Positions 1-6,977 of a DNA stretch of 64,000 nt are shown one piece after another (the stretch's first letter is position 1; each line of letters starts with the position of its first letter). Under the pieces are notes generated by a model that searched no databases, was not told where the DNA came from, and saw nothing but the letters and a program-made list of their open reading frames with translations. The stretch is from Deltaproteobacteria bacterium (GTDB lineage: Bacteria > Desulfobacterota > Desulfobulbia > Desulfobulbales > Desulfurivibrionaceae): positions 1 to 64,000 of the forward strand of contig DUZU01000009.1 in NCBI GenBank assembly GCA_013349285.1. Reading direction: 5' to 3'. A program made the position numbers and the translations under genes.

Positions 1-94
1 CATGGACCCCGCAGACAGCAAGCGCAAAAAACATCAACTCCCGCCAGACGATGCATCCCTCCATGGATAATCAGCACTAGCCGAGCCAACCAAT

Positions 95-1441
95 CTACTC
101 CATGCTATATTTCTTCAACTTCCGCCACAATGACACCCGATCTATACCCAGAATCTCGGCGGCCTTGGTCCGATTGCCCTCGGTTTTTTCCAGAACCCAT
201 TCAATATAGGTCCGCTCCTGTTCCTCCAGGGAAGGCATGGTGCTTTTCCGTGCCCGGAATGTCTGAATCCCCATTTCCGGCAGATGCTCGGGCTCGATGC
301 TCTCGCCGGGCGCCAGAACCACGGCCCGCTCGATAATATTCTCGAGTTCACGGATATTGCCGGGATAATCATAGCCCATCAGCAAAGTCATGGCATCGGG
401 CGACGCCTGGCGAATATTTTTGTTCATCGCCCGGCTGAATTTGTTGATGAAAAACTGAACCAGTAACGGAATATCGCGCCGCCGTTCCGCCAGGGGCGGC
501 AGGTGGATATTCATCACATTGACCCGAAAATAAAGATCCTGCCGAAAACGGCCGTCGCGCACCATTTTCAGGATATCACGATTGGTGGAGGCGATGAACC
601 GCACGTCAATCTTCACCGGTTTGGTTGACCCCACCGGTTGCACCTCCTTCTCCTGCAGGACCCGAAGAAGCTTCACCTGCATGGCCGTCGACATCTCGGT
701 AATCTCATCAAGCAGCAGGGTGCCGCCCTGGGCCGCCTCGATCAGCCCCTTCTTGCTGCTGTCGGCCCCGGTGAAGGCACCTTTCTCGTGTCCAAACAAT
801 TCATTGGCCAGCAAATCTTCGGTAAAGACCCCGCAGTTCACCCCGAGAAACGGTCCTTTGGCCCGGGGACTGTTCTCATGCAAAAACCGACTCATTAACT
901 CCTTACCGGTACCAGATTCACCGGTGATCAACACACTGACATCTCCCTGGGCGATCTGCCTGGCGGTGCGGAGAAGGTCTTTCATCTTCGGATCTTCGCT
1001 GAGAATGGTCGCGCCGTGGGCCTTGGCCAAGGTGTTCTTCAACTGCCGGTTTTCCAACTTGAGATGCCGTTTTTCCAGGGCCTCGCGGACCACCCGCCTG
1101 ACCTCTTCAAGCTTATAGGGCTTGGCGACATAATGATAGGCGCCGGACTTCATGGCCTCCAAGGCCGAATTAACCGTGGCATAACCGGTAATCATCACCA
1201 CCTCGGTATCGGGGAAGAGACTTTTGGACAACTCCAGAATCTCCATGCCATCCACCCCGGGCATGCGCAGATCGGTCAGGACCAGATCCAACTCATCCGC
1301 CACCATCCCTTTCAGGATCTTCACCGCCTGGGCGCCGCTCTCGGCCATCTCTACCTCGTGTCCATCCTTGACCAGGATGTGACGCAGGTTGCGCAGGGCT
1401 ATCTTTTCATCATCAACAATCAGAATTTTAGCTTTTTCCAT
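95..1441 (-). CDS. NtrC-family sigma-54-dependent response regulator
   Basis: A 448-residue transcription activator. The receiver domain (about residues 4-118) has acidic residues D10/D11, phosphoacceptor D57, T85 and K107. The AAA+ domain (about 145-375) has Walker A GESGTGKE at 174-181, the sigma-54 contact loop GAFTGA at 221-226 and Walker B LLLDE at 242-246. A Fis-type helix-turn-helix lies in the last 45 residues. All catalytic features are intact, so it should activate sigma-54 promoters when phosphorylated. The start overlaps the end of the upstream histidine kinase by 14 bp, which implies translational coupling and a cognate pair. A consensus sigma-54 promoter lies just beyond the head of this operon at 5233-5249, so the genes divergent from the operon are plausible targets (inference). 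Confidence 0.95.
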   Translation of the reverse strand: MEKAKILIVDDEKIALRNLRHILVKDGHEVEMAESGAQAVKILKGMVADELDLVLTDLRMPGVDGMEILELSKSLFPDTEVVMITGYATVNSALEAMKSGAYHYVAKPYKLEEVRRVVREALEKRHLKLENRQLKNTLAKAHGATILSEDPKMKDLLRTARQIAQGDVSVLITGESGTGKELMSRFLHENSPRAKGPFLGVNCGVFTEDLLANELFGHEKGAFTGADSSKKGLIEAAQGGTLLLDEITEMSTAMQVKLLRVLQEKEVQPVGSTKPVKIDVRFIASTNRDILKMVRDGRFRQDLYFRVNVMNIHLPPLAERRRDIPLLVQFFINKFSRAMNKNIRQASPDAMTLLMGYDYPGNIRELENIIERAVVLAPGESIEPEHLPEMGIQTFRARKSTMPSLEEQERTYIEWVLEKTEGNRTKAAEILGIDRVSLWRKLKKYSME

Positions 1442-2903
1442 TGGACTGCTCCAAAAAACCAGATTTTTCCACGGGCAGCATTATGGTAAAGACGGTACCG
1501 CCTTCATCCGGACAACTGACCTTAATCTCGCCGCCGTGCTTGGTGATAATCTCGCGGGTTACCGCCAAACCAAGCCCTGATCCCTCACCAACATCCTTGG
1601 TGGTGAAAAAAGGATCGAAAATTTTATTAACTATCTCATCAGGAATCCCGGGCCCATTGTCCCTGACCTCGATCTTGACCTTGCCGGTATCGTCATCAAA
1701 GCCGCCGCAAAGTTCTATCCGGCCGAAATCGCCCAAGGCATGAAAAGCGTTTAACAGCAGATTAACCAGCCCCTGCTGCAAGCGCTGCTTGTCCGCCCAG
1801 AAAAAAACATCCTCGCTGATCAGCAATCTGGTTTCCACGTTAGTGGGGATCTCCCCCCGCACCAAATCCATGGTTTGATGCAACACATCGCTTACCAGCA
1901 GCTGCTCGGGGCGCACCTCACGCTCCCGTGAAAATTCCAGCAGCGAGCGGACAATGGTCCGGGCCCGGTCGGTCTGCTCGGTGATCTGCTCAAGCATTTC
2001 CAATTGAAACTTCCTGGGAACATCCTCGTTTTCCCGCATCTCCTCCAGGAGAATCTCCGCCGAAGTCCCGGCATTGGAAAGGGGATTATTCAGTTCATGG
2101 GCAACCCCGGCCACCAGGGTCCCGACCGCGGCCAACTTTTCTTTCTGAATGATCAACTCCTCGCGATTTTCGATCTTATGCAGCATATATTGGATGGCCT
2201 GCATCACCGCTTTGATCTCGGCCAGGTTGACAACCTCGGCAAAGTCGGTGCAGGGCGCGGTCTCGCCCGAGGCGATTTTGCCGGTGCAGTGAACAATCTG
2301 CCGCAAGGGGCGCACCACCGAGGTGGCGAGATTACGAGCAAAAAACATGGCGGTTAAGGTAAAAATCAGCAGCAACAAAACACCGCTGGCATGGACCGAG
2401 CTCAAGGTGGAATTAATCGAACTACGGGTCGAATCATTGAGATCGTCGGCCAGATCCACCAGATACTTGCCCTTCTCCCTTATGGTCTCGAGCATCTTGT
2501 GGGATTTCCCGGCGTGCAGCAGTTCTGCCTCCCGCTCCATCAAATCCTCATATTCACCGAGGATCATCTTGATATTCTTTAACTTTTTATAGGTTTCCTT
2601 GCCCAGATTATCCGAACCGTCCAATTCCTCAATCAAGGCAAAAGCATTGGCCACCATGGTGTGATTGATCGCCAGGTCATCCTCCAGTCCATATAAAATC
2701 CAGTTTTTCTCATAGCGCCTGATCTCCAGCACTGTATCGAGAAGCTTGGTAACCTTCTCCAGCACAATGACCCGGGACTGCACCCGGGATAACGTCCCGC
2801 CTGAGAAAAAAAGGCCGGCCATTACCATGGCGATCATAATGTAAAAACCCCACTGTATTCTCTGGGCGATGCTATTTGTCCAAGGCCAGTTCATAACCAC
2901 CAC
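1428..2903 (-). CDS. Membrane sensor histidine kinase
   Basis: A 491-residue kinase, probable partner of the NtrC-type regulator that follows with a 14-bp overlap. Two membrane segments (about 16-38 and 172-192) flank a roughly 130-residue, mostly helical extracytoplasmic domain of the four-helix-bundle type. A HAMP-like linker follows, then the HisKA H-box with H269 (motif AHELNNPLS), and a HATPase domain with N-box LLLNAFHAL, DNGPGIP and GSGLGLAVT. The periplasmic sensor is not assignable to a named ligand class by eye. The gene lies 37 bp after the receiver-Lon fusion, so one transcript probably carries a protease, a kinase and an activator. The start gives MVVMNW; the internal Met at residue 4 is an alternative. 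Confidence 0.93.
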   Translation of the reverse strand: MVVMNWPWTNSIAQRIQWGFYIMIAMVMAGLFFSGGTLSRVQSRVIVLEKVTKLLDTVLEIRRYEKNWILYGLEDDLAINHTMVANAFALIEELDGSDNLGKETYKKLKNIKMILGEYEDLMEREAELLHAGKSHKMLETIREKGKYLVDLADDLNDSTRSSINSTLSSVHASGVLLLLIFTLTAMFFARNLATSVVRPLRQIVHCTGKIASGETAPCTDFAEVVNLAEIKAVMQAIQYMLHKIENREELIIQKEKLAAVGTLVAGVAHELNNPLSNAGTSAEILLEEMRENEDVPRKFQLEMLEQITEQTDRARTIVRSLLEFSREREVRPEQLLVSDVLHQTMDLVRGEIPTNVETRLLISEDVFFWADKQRLQQGLVNLLLNAFHALGDFGRIELCGGFDDDTGKVKIEVRDNGPGIPDEIVNKIFDPFFTTKDVGEGSGLGLAVTREIITKHGGEIKVSCPDEGGTVFTIMLPVEKSGFLEQSNGKS

Positions 2904-2940
2904 CTTCCAAGTTTAATTTTGCCGACAACGCCGCTTGCAC

Positions 2941-4959
2941 TCAGCGCAGCACATGCTCAACAATCTCCTCGACCGTGGCCGCGCAGAATATCTGCAAATC
3001 CCTTTTGATTTCCGGCGGAAGTTCGAGAAGATCAGGCTCGTTCAGGCTCGGGAAAATCACCTTCTTAATTCCGGCCCGCCGCGCGGCCATCACCTTTTCC
3101 CTGACCCCGCCCACCGGCAACAGCCTACCGCTTAACGTCAACTCGCCGCTTAAGGCCACGTCCTTCCTGGCCGCCCGGTTGGTCAACAGGGAAAGCAGGG
3201 CCAAGGCGATGGCCAATCCGGCCGAAGGCCCATCCTTGGGAATGGCGCCGGCCGGCAGATGGATATGGATGTCATGACCCAAGAAAAAATCATCCGCCAC
3301 CTGAAAACGGGCCGCATTGCTGCGGATATAGCTCAACGCCGCTTGGGCCGATTCCTTCATCACCTCTCCGAGGGAACCGGTAAGCAAGAGATTCTCCTTG
3401 CCCTTCATGATGGTGGCTTCCAGAAACATAATCTGTCCGCCGGACTCGGTCCAGGCCAGGCCGGTAACCACCCCGACCTGCTCCCGCACTGCGGCCAGAT
3501 CGAAATAAAACTTTCGCGGCCCCAGCAGCTCATCCACCTTCTCCGGGGTGATCACCATATAATCACCGCCGACACCGTTTTGATCGGCAAGAACCTTGCG
3601 GGCGATTTTCCGGCAGATGGCGGCAATCTGCCGCTGCAGATTACGCAACCCCGCCTCCCGGGTATGGTCACGGATTATCTTCTCGATCGCCTCCTTGGTG
3701 AATTCCAAGGGATGACCGGCAAGCCCGGCCTCATCGACTTCCCGAGGGACCAGATGCTTGACCGCGATCACCTCCTTCTCCTCCTCGGTATAGCCGGGCA
3801 GAGAGAGGATTTCCAGCCGGTCAAGCAGCGGGGCCGGAATATTGGCCGTGCTATTGGCGGTGGCAATAAATATCACCCAGGAAAGATCAAAGGGCACATC
3901 CAGGTAATGATCAAGAAAATGGTGATTCTGACTATGATCCAGCACCTCGAGCAGGGCGGCGGCGGTATTGCCCCGGCCCTCGTGGTCAAGCTTGTCTATC
4001 TCGTCAAGCATTATTACCGGATTTTTGGAACCGGCCCGGTTTATCTCCTGAATGATTCGACCAGGCAAGGCGCCGACATAGCTGCGCCGATGGCCGCGGA
4101 TCTCGGCCTCATCCTTGACCCCGGCCAAGGAAATCCTGATAAATTTGCGGCCCAGGCTCTTGGCAATGGAGCGCTGCAGCGAGGTCTTGCCGGTGCCGGG
4201 AGGGCCGACAAAACAAAGCAGGGGCCCCCTGGAACCGAGGTTGGCCGTTTTTTTCAAAAGAAGATCTTTAATTGTTTTCCTGAGCAGATCGAGCTGCAAC
4301 GGCTTGGCCAAAAAATGAAACGCCCCTCGGGTGATGGCTTCCACCGCTGCCGGAGGAGTGGCATAGCCGGTTACCATGATCACCCCGATATCGGGAGAGA
4401 CGGCCACCGCCTTCTCCACCACCTGCAGGCCGTCGACCTTGTCCATCTTAAGATCGGTCACCAGCACGTCAAAGGTTTTCGCGGAAAGCAACGCCAAGGC
4501 CTCGGCGCCGCCGGCGGCGAGTTGAACCTCGTAGCCTTCCTTGCCAAGCACATGCGCCAAATTGCGCCGTGCCGTCTTATCATCATCAACCACCAGGATC
4601 GCCGGCTTCCGGCTCAACTTGAGGATCTTCACCGCCAGGTGTTCGAGGATCCGCTCCTTGACATCATCCAGCCCGTGATGCTCATCGTCAAGAATCGTTG
4701 CCGCCCGCCGCATATCGAGATTGTCCACGGTCTCGCTATGCCAGGGCAGCCCTTTAAGATAGCCGAGATAATTAACGCCGATGGTGTACTCGGCCGAAGA
4801 AGTGTCGGCCTTGCTCAACCTGGTTAATTCATCAAGGGCAACCTTCTCCACCTCCTGCGGCATTGCCGCCTCCAGGATGGCTTTTTGCAAATCATCCAAT
4901 TCCGACCGAGGCTTCATACTTTCGCGTTCATCATCCCCAGGTCCGCTAAAAAATCCCAT
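2941..4959 (-). CDS. Lon protease with an inserted response-regulator receiver domain
   Basis: A 672-residue ATP-dependent Lon-type protease. Residues 65-110 resemble the stretch just before the Lon ATPase (GYLKGLPW, ILDDEHHGLDDVKERI). The normal continuation is interrupted by a complete receiver domain at about 118-235, with DDD at 125-127, phosphoacceptor D169, T197 and K219. The Lon sequence then resumes at GPLLCFVGPPGTGKTS (Walker A 252-260), Walker B VIMLDE 315-320 and LLDR at 378-381. The C-terminal Lon protease domain has the Ser-Lys dyad S579 (KDGPSAG) and K622 (GGVREKV). The N-terminal LAN substrate-binding domain of ordinary Lon is missing. Proteolysis is therefore likely gated by phosphorylation of D169 (inference). 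It heads an operon with a kinase and a sigma-54 activator. A GAGG ribosome site lies 10 nt before the chosen ATG; Met15 is an alternative start. Confidence 0.93.
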   Translation of the reverse strand: MGFFSGPGDDERESMKPRSELDDLQKAILEAAMPQEVEKVALDELTRLSKADTSSAEYTIGVNYLGYLKGLPWHSETVDNLDMRRAATILDDEHHGLDDVKERILEHLAVKILKLSRKPAILVVDDDKTARRNLAHVLGKEGYEVQLAAGGAEALALLSAKTFDVLVTDLKMDKVDGLQVVEKAVAVSPDIGVIMVTGYATPPAAVEAITRGAFHFLAKPLQLDLLRKTIKDLLLKKTANLGSRGPLLCFVGPPGTGKTSLQRSIAKSLGRKFIRISLAGVKDEAEIRGHRRSYVGALPGRIIQEINRAGSKNPVIMLDEIDKLDHEGRGNTAAALLEVLDHSQNHHFLDHYLDVPFDLSWVIFIATANSTANIPAPLLDRLEILSLPGYTEEEKEVIAVKHLVPREVDEAGLAGHPLEFTKEAIEKIIRDHTREAGLRNLQRQIAAICRKIARKVLADQNGVGGDYMVITPEKVDELLGPRKFYFDLAAVREQVGVVTGLAWTESGGQIMFLEATIMKGKENLLLTGSLGEVMKESAQAALSYIRSNAARFQVADDFFLGHDIHIHLPAGAIPKDGPSAGLAIALALLSLLTNRAARKDVALSGELTLSGRLLPVGGVREKVMAARRAGIKKVIFPSLNEPDLLELPPEIKRDLQIFCAATVEEIVEHVLR

Positions 4960-5084
4960 GCCGCATCGGCCTCATCATTATTTTTTTAATATGATCATGG
5001 AGTGGTGGTTCCTGACAATGCTTTCGCTCCCCCGATGTTGAATATTGTAACACGGTGAAACGTTTTTGCAACAACTGCGAAAAT

Positions 5085-5098
5085 CTTTGTAAACAAAG
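5085..5098. promoter_or_regulatory. Inverted repeat, candidate upstream activator site
   Basis: CTTTGT-AA-ACAAAG forms a near-perfect dyad about 135 bp upstream of the -24 element at 5233. Enhancer sites for sigma-54 activators commonly lie 100-200 bp upstream, so it could be the site of the divergently encoded activator. Only the dyad itself is seen; the role is a guess. Confidence 0.3.
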
Positions 5099-5232
5099 GA
5101 GGTAAGATTAAAGTCACCCAAGCCGCCGATGCAAAGTGCAACATGTTGATATTTTTTTCCTTCCCCCCACGAGCGAACCAACAAAACAAATAAAATCCAC
5201 AAAATCAATAAGTTAGTTTTTTTATGCTGAGT

Positions 5233-5249
5233 TGGCACGCCTATTGCTT
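5233..5249 (+). promoter_or_regulatory. Sigma-54 (-24/-12) promoter
   Basis: TGGCACG-N4-TTGCTT matches the RpoN consensus TGGCACG-N4-TTGCW at every fixed position. The -24 GG (5234-5235) and the -12 GC (5246-5247) are exactly 10 nt apart. Transcription would start near 5258-5260, giving a leader of about 110 nt before the gene at 5368. A sigma-54 activator gene is encoded in the divergent operon. Confidence 0.85.
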
Positions 5250-5367
5250 TATACACCAATCAAAACGAACGGTTTAAATTGATTACCGGGAAGATCAGAG
5301 AAACATGATACTGACGACAACCGGGTAAAAATTACTTAACAACTTTATTTAAAGGAGAGAAGTTAAA

Positions 5368-5637
5368 ATGAATACTCGAATCAATGCTTGGGATCGGATG
5401 ATGGGTGCTGTTACTTTTGCCGAGGCTGGTGAAGCTGGAACCGCCAAGGCCATACTGGCACAAAAAAGCGTGCGCCAACAACCCACCTTGAATCTGTGGG
5501 ACCGGATGATGGCAGCGGTAACCTTTGCCGAGGCTGGTGAAACTGAAACCGCCTTGCAGATTATGAACCGCAAAAGCCTTCAGGACCAGGCCCATGTTCG
5601 CAAACAAGCCGACAACCGTCCGCGGCTGCAGGCTTAA
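5368..5637 (+). CDS. Small protein with two FAEAGE repeats
   Basis: An 89-residue soluble protein that I do not recognise as a named family. It is essentially two copies of a 23-residue unit, residues 8-30 and 44-66, both reading WDRMM-x-AVTFAEAGE followed by a Thr/Ala-rich helix end, offset by 36 residues. The C-terminal 20 residues are basic and polar. The units look like amphipathic helices and suit a docking or oligomerisation peptide better than an enzyme. The ribosome site GGAGAG lies 8 nt before the ATG. It is the first gene after the sigma-54 promoter at 5233. The two genes that follow carry one copy each of the same motif within UspA-like proteins, so the three probably act together (inference). 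Confidence 0.85.
   Translation: MNTRINAWDRMMGAVTFAEAGEAGTAKAILAQKSVRQQPTLNLWDRMMAAVTFAEAGETETALQIMNRKSLQDQAHVRKQADNRPRLQA
5389..5457 (+). repeat. FAEAGE repeat, copy 1
   Basis: Codes for residues 8-30 of the small repeat protein. It is clearly similar at DNA level to the copy 108 bp downstream, sharing the core TTTGCCGAGGCTGGTGAA, which suggests an internal tandem duplication. Confidence 0.8.
5497..5565 (+). repeat. FAEAGE repeat, copy 2
   Basis: Second copy, residues 44-66 (WDRMMAAVTFAEAGE core). Related single copies are coded at 5845-5913 and 6320-6385 in the next two genes, so the motif occurs four times in 1 kb. Confidence 0.8.
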
Positions 5638-5664
5638 GCCACTGACCCATCACAGGAAGAGAAG

Positions 5665-6165
5665 ATGCAAAAAGTTTTACTGGTCATTAACGGGCTTACC
5701 CCCAATCAAAAGGCTCTTGATTATGCGTTGCAGTTATGCGAGCGGATCAAGGCTGAGTTGAAAATTTTGCTGGTGGTCAAGCCCGAGGTTGACGCTAACT
5801 GGCTGAGTTCTTTGAAAAAAAAGGCTCGCCTGGCCAAAAACATCTGGGAGGAAGCCATGATGGCCGCCGCCTTTGCCGAGGCTGACGTCCACGAAGCCGC
5901 CGACGAATTAATGGACCAGGCCCTGGCAAACATAAAAAAACTGCTTTCCGCTTCAAAAGCGGCGGGCATCCCTTGCCAGCTGATCGTTGAAAAAGGGGAG
6001 GCGGAGAAAAAAACAGCCGAGTTTGTCGAAGAAAACAGCCGGGTTGTCGTCACGGTCTACGATGCACCCGAGGCCGGCCAAGGGAAAAGGGGACCAGGCC
6101 AGAGTTTACAGAAGATATTACCGATCCCGGTAGTAATGCTTCAGACCGCAGGCCAAGAAACCTGA
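5665..6165 (+). CDS. UspA-like protein with embedded FAEAGE-type motif
   Basis: A 166-residue protein with a universal-stress-protein-like alpha/beta fold: the N-terminal strand KVLLVINGL, an amphipathic helix (ALDYALQLCERIKAE), strand LKILLVV, and a C-terminal strand PIPVVML. The loop usually holding the long connector carries residues 61-83, WEEAMMAAAFAEADVHEAA, which is the same peptide as in the small upstream protein. The ATP-binding G-x2-G-x9-G signature of nucleotide-binding Usp proteins is not evident (GQGKRGPGQS is only a weak match), so it may not bind ATP. It begins 27 bp after the repeat protein, with ribosome site AGGAAGAG, and is probably cotranscribed. Function unknown; a stress-signalling or transporter-regulatory role is inferred from its neighbours. 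Confidence 0.85.
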   Translation: MQKVLLVINGLTPNQKALDYALQLCERIKAELKILLVVKPEVDANWLSSLKKKARLAKNIWEEAMMAAAFAEADVHEAADELMDQALANIKKLLSASKAAGIPCQLIVEKGEAEKKTAEFVEENSRVVVTVYDAPEAGQGKRGPGQSLQKILPIPVVMLQTAGQET

Positions 6166-6241
6166 ATATAAAATTGCGTATCAAATTCTTTATATTTTTA
6201 ATTGTGCCTTCAATAAAGGGCACCTTGCAGGAGAGTGCAAC

Positions 6242-6802
6242 ATGGCATTTTTAGACTTTTTCAAAGGCAAAAAAAACAAACAGGAAGTAAAGGTCACCGA
6301 ACACAAACACTCAACCGTTCAGAATGCCGCAGTAGCGGCGGCCTTTGCCGAGGCCGGCGAGCATGAAACCGCCCGCAGCATGATAACCACCCCGGCCGGC
6401 AAACGGTCGCTTCTGGTTATCGGCCGGGAGGACAGCTTTTCCAGCATTTTGACCGATTATGCCGTGAACATGGCCAAAAGAATGAATGCCGAAATGATCT
6501 CCCTTAATTTTTCCGAGGAGCCGTTGGCCCAGGCCGATTCCGAACAGACGGCCGCCGTTGAGAATTTCCGCATAAACAGCGAGGCCAATGTTGCCACCTT
6601 AAAAACCAAAGCGGAACAGGCCGGCATCGCCTTTTCCCATCTGGTGGAAATCGGCGACGAAAAGAGCGTTTTGAAAAAAATGCATGCAAAGTTTCCCCAA
6701 GTACGCTATGTGCTAACCGAGCCTGACGTCGAGGCGGTTCAAGAAGCCAAAGGCTTGGTAACCGTGCCCGTATGCGACATGGCCACTTTCGTGTCAGCAT
6801 AA
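6242..6802 (+). CDS. UspA-like protein with N-terminal FAEAGE motif
   Basis: A 186-residue protein. A short basic leader (MAFLDFFKGKKNK) is followed at residues 28-48 by NAAVAAAFAEAGEHETARSM, the fourth copy of the cluster's shared peptide. A UspA-like domain from about 55 to the end has strand RSLLVIG, a helix with DYAVNMAKRMNAE, strand MISLNF, and a terminal strand VTVPVCD. No clear nucleotide-binding glycine motif is visible. The ribosome site AGGAGAG lies 7 nt before the ATG. A small stem (GTGCC/GGCAC, about 6206-6225) precedes it. The motif is N-terminal here and internal in the preceding gene, so it behaves as a mobile module. An SLC13-type permease follows, suggesting regulation of ion or anion transport (inference). 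Confidence 0.85.
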   Translation: MAFLDFFKGKKNKQEVKVTEHKHSTVQNAAVAAAFAEAGEHETARSMITTPAGKRSLLVIGREDSFSSILTDYAVNMAKRMNAEMISLNFSEEPLAQADSEQTAAVENFRINSEANVATLKTKAEQAGIAFSHLVEIGDEKSVLKKMHAKFPQVRYVLTEPDVEAVQEAKGLVTVPVCDMATFVSA

Positions 6803-6859
6803 TGCGGGGCATAAAATGCGGTAAAACGCGTTAAAAAAAATAGATAGACAAGGAATAAT

Positions 6860-6919
6860 TCCCGCCGGATGCGGGAGGCTCCTTCATTCACCCTGGCCGC
6901 ATTTCGCGGTCGGGGTGAA
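6860..6919 (+). terminator. Tandem hairpins between usp-like gene and permease
   Basis: Two adjacent stem-loops: TCCCGC-CGGAT-GCGGGA (6860-6876) and a 14-bp imperfect stem at 6887-6900 / 6906-6919. Neither is directly followed by a T-run, although a T-rich stretch starts near 6932. They may partly terminate or process the transcript ahead of the permease gene. Confidence 0.4.
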
Positions 6920-6977
6920 CTAGTATAACCCATTATATTTTTTACATTTTTTTTCAAACCCGGAGGAAGTAGAAATA

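Larger units (their letters stand above)
4960..5367. other. Divergent intergenic control region
   Basis: This 408-bp AT-rich region separates the leftward Lon/kinase/activator operon from the rightward FAEAGE cluster. It contains a consensus sigma-54 promoter at 5233-5249, an inverted repeat at 5085-5098 and an orphan ribosome-binding-like sequence AAAGGAGGT at about 5095-5103 with no suitable start codon behind it. No convincing sigma-70 promoter for the leftward operon was found by eye, and no gene is supported here. Confidence 0.7.

Noticed and set aside
3259-4827. A 522-codon frame opposite the Lon-receiver gene
   Set aside because: Antisense shadow; the minus-strand frame contains all receiver and Lon catalytic motifs.
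5099-5160. Small gene after the AAAGGAGGT sequence
   Set aside because: No start codon at usable spacing, and the first downstream ATG gives only a six-codon frame.
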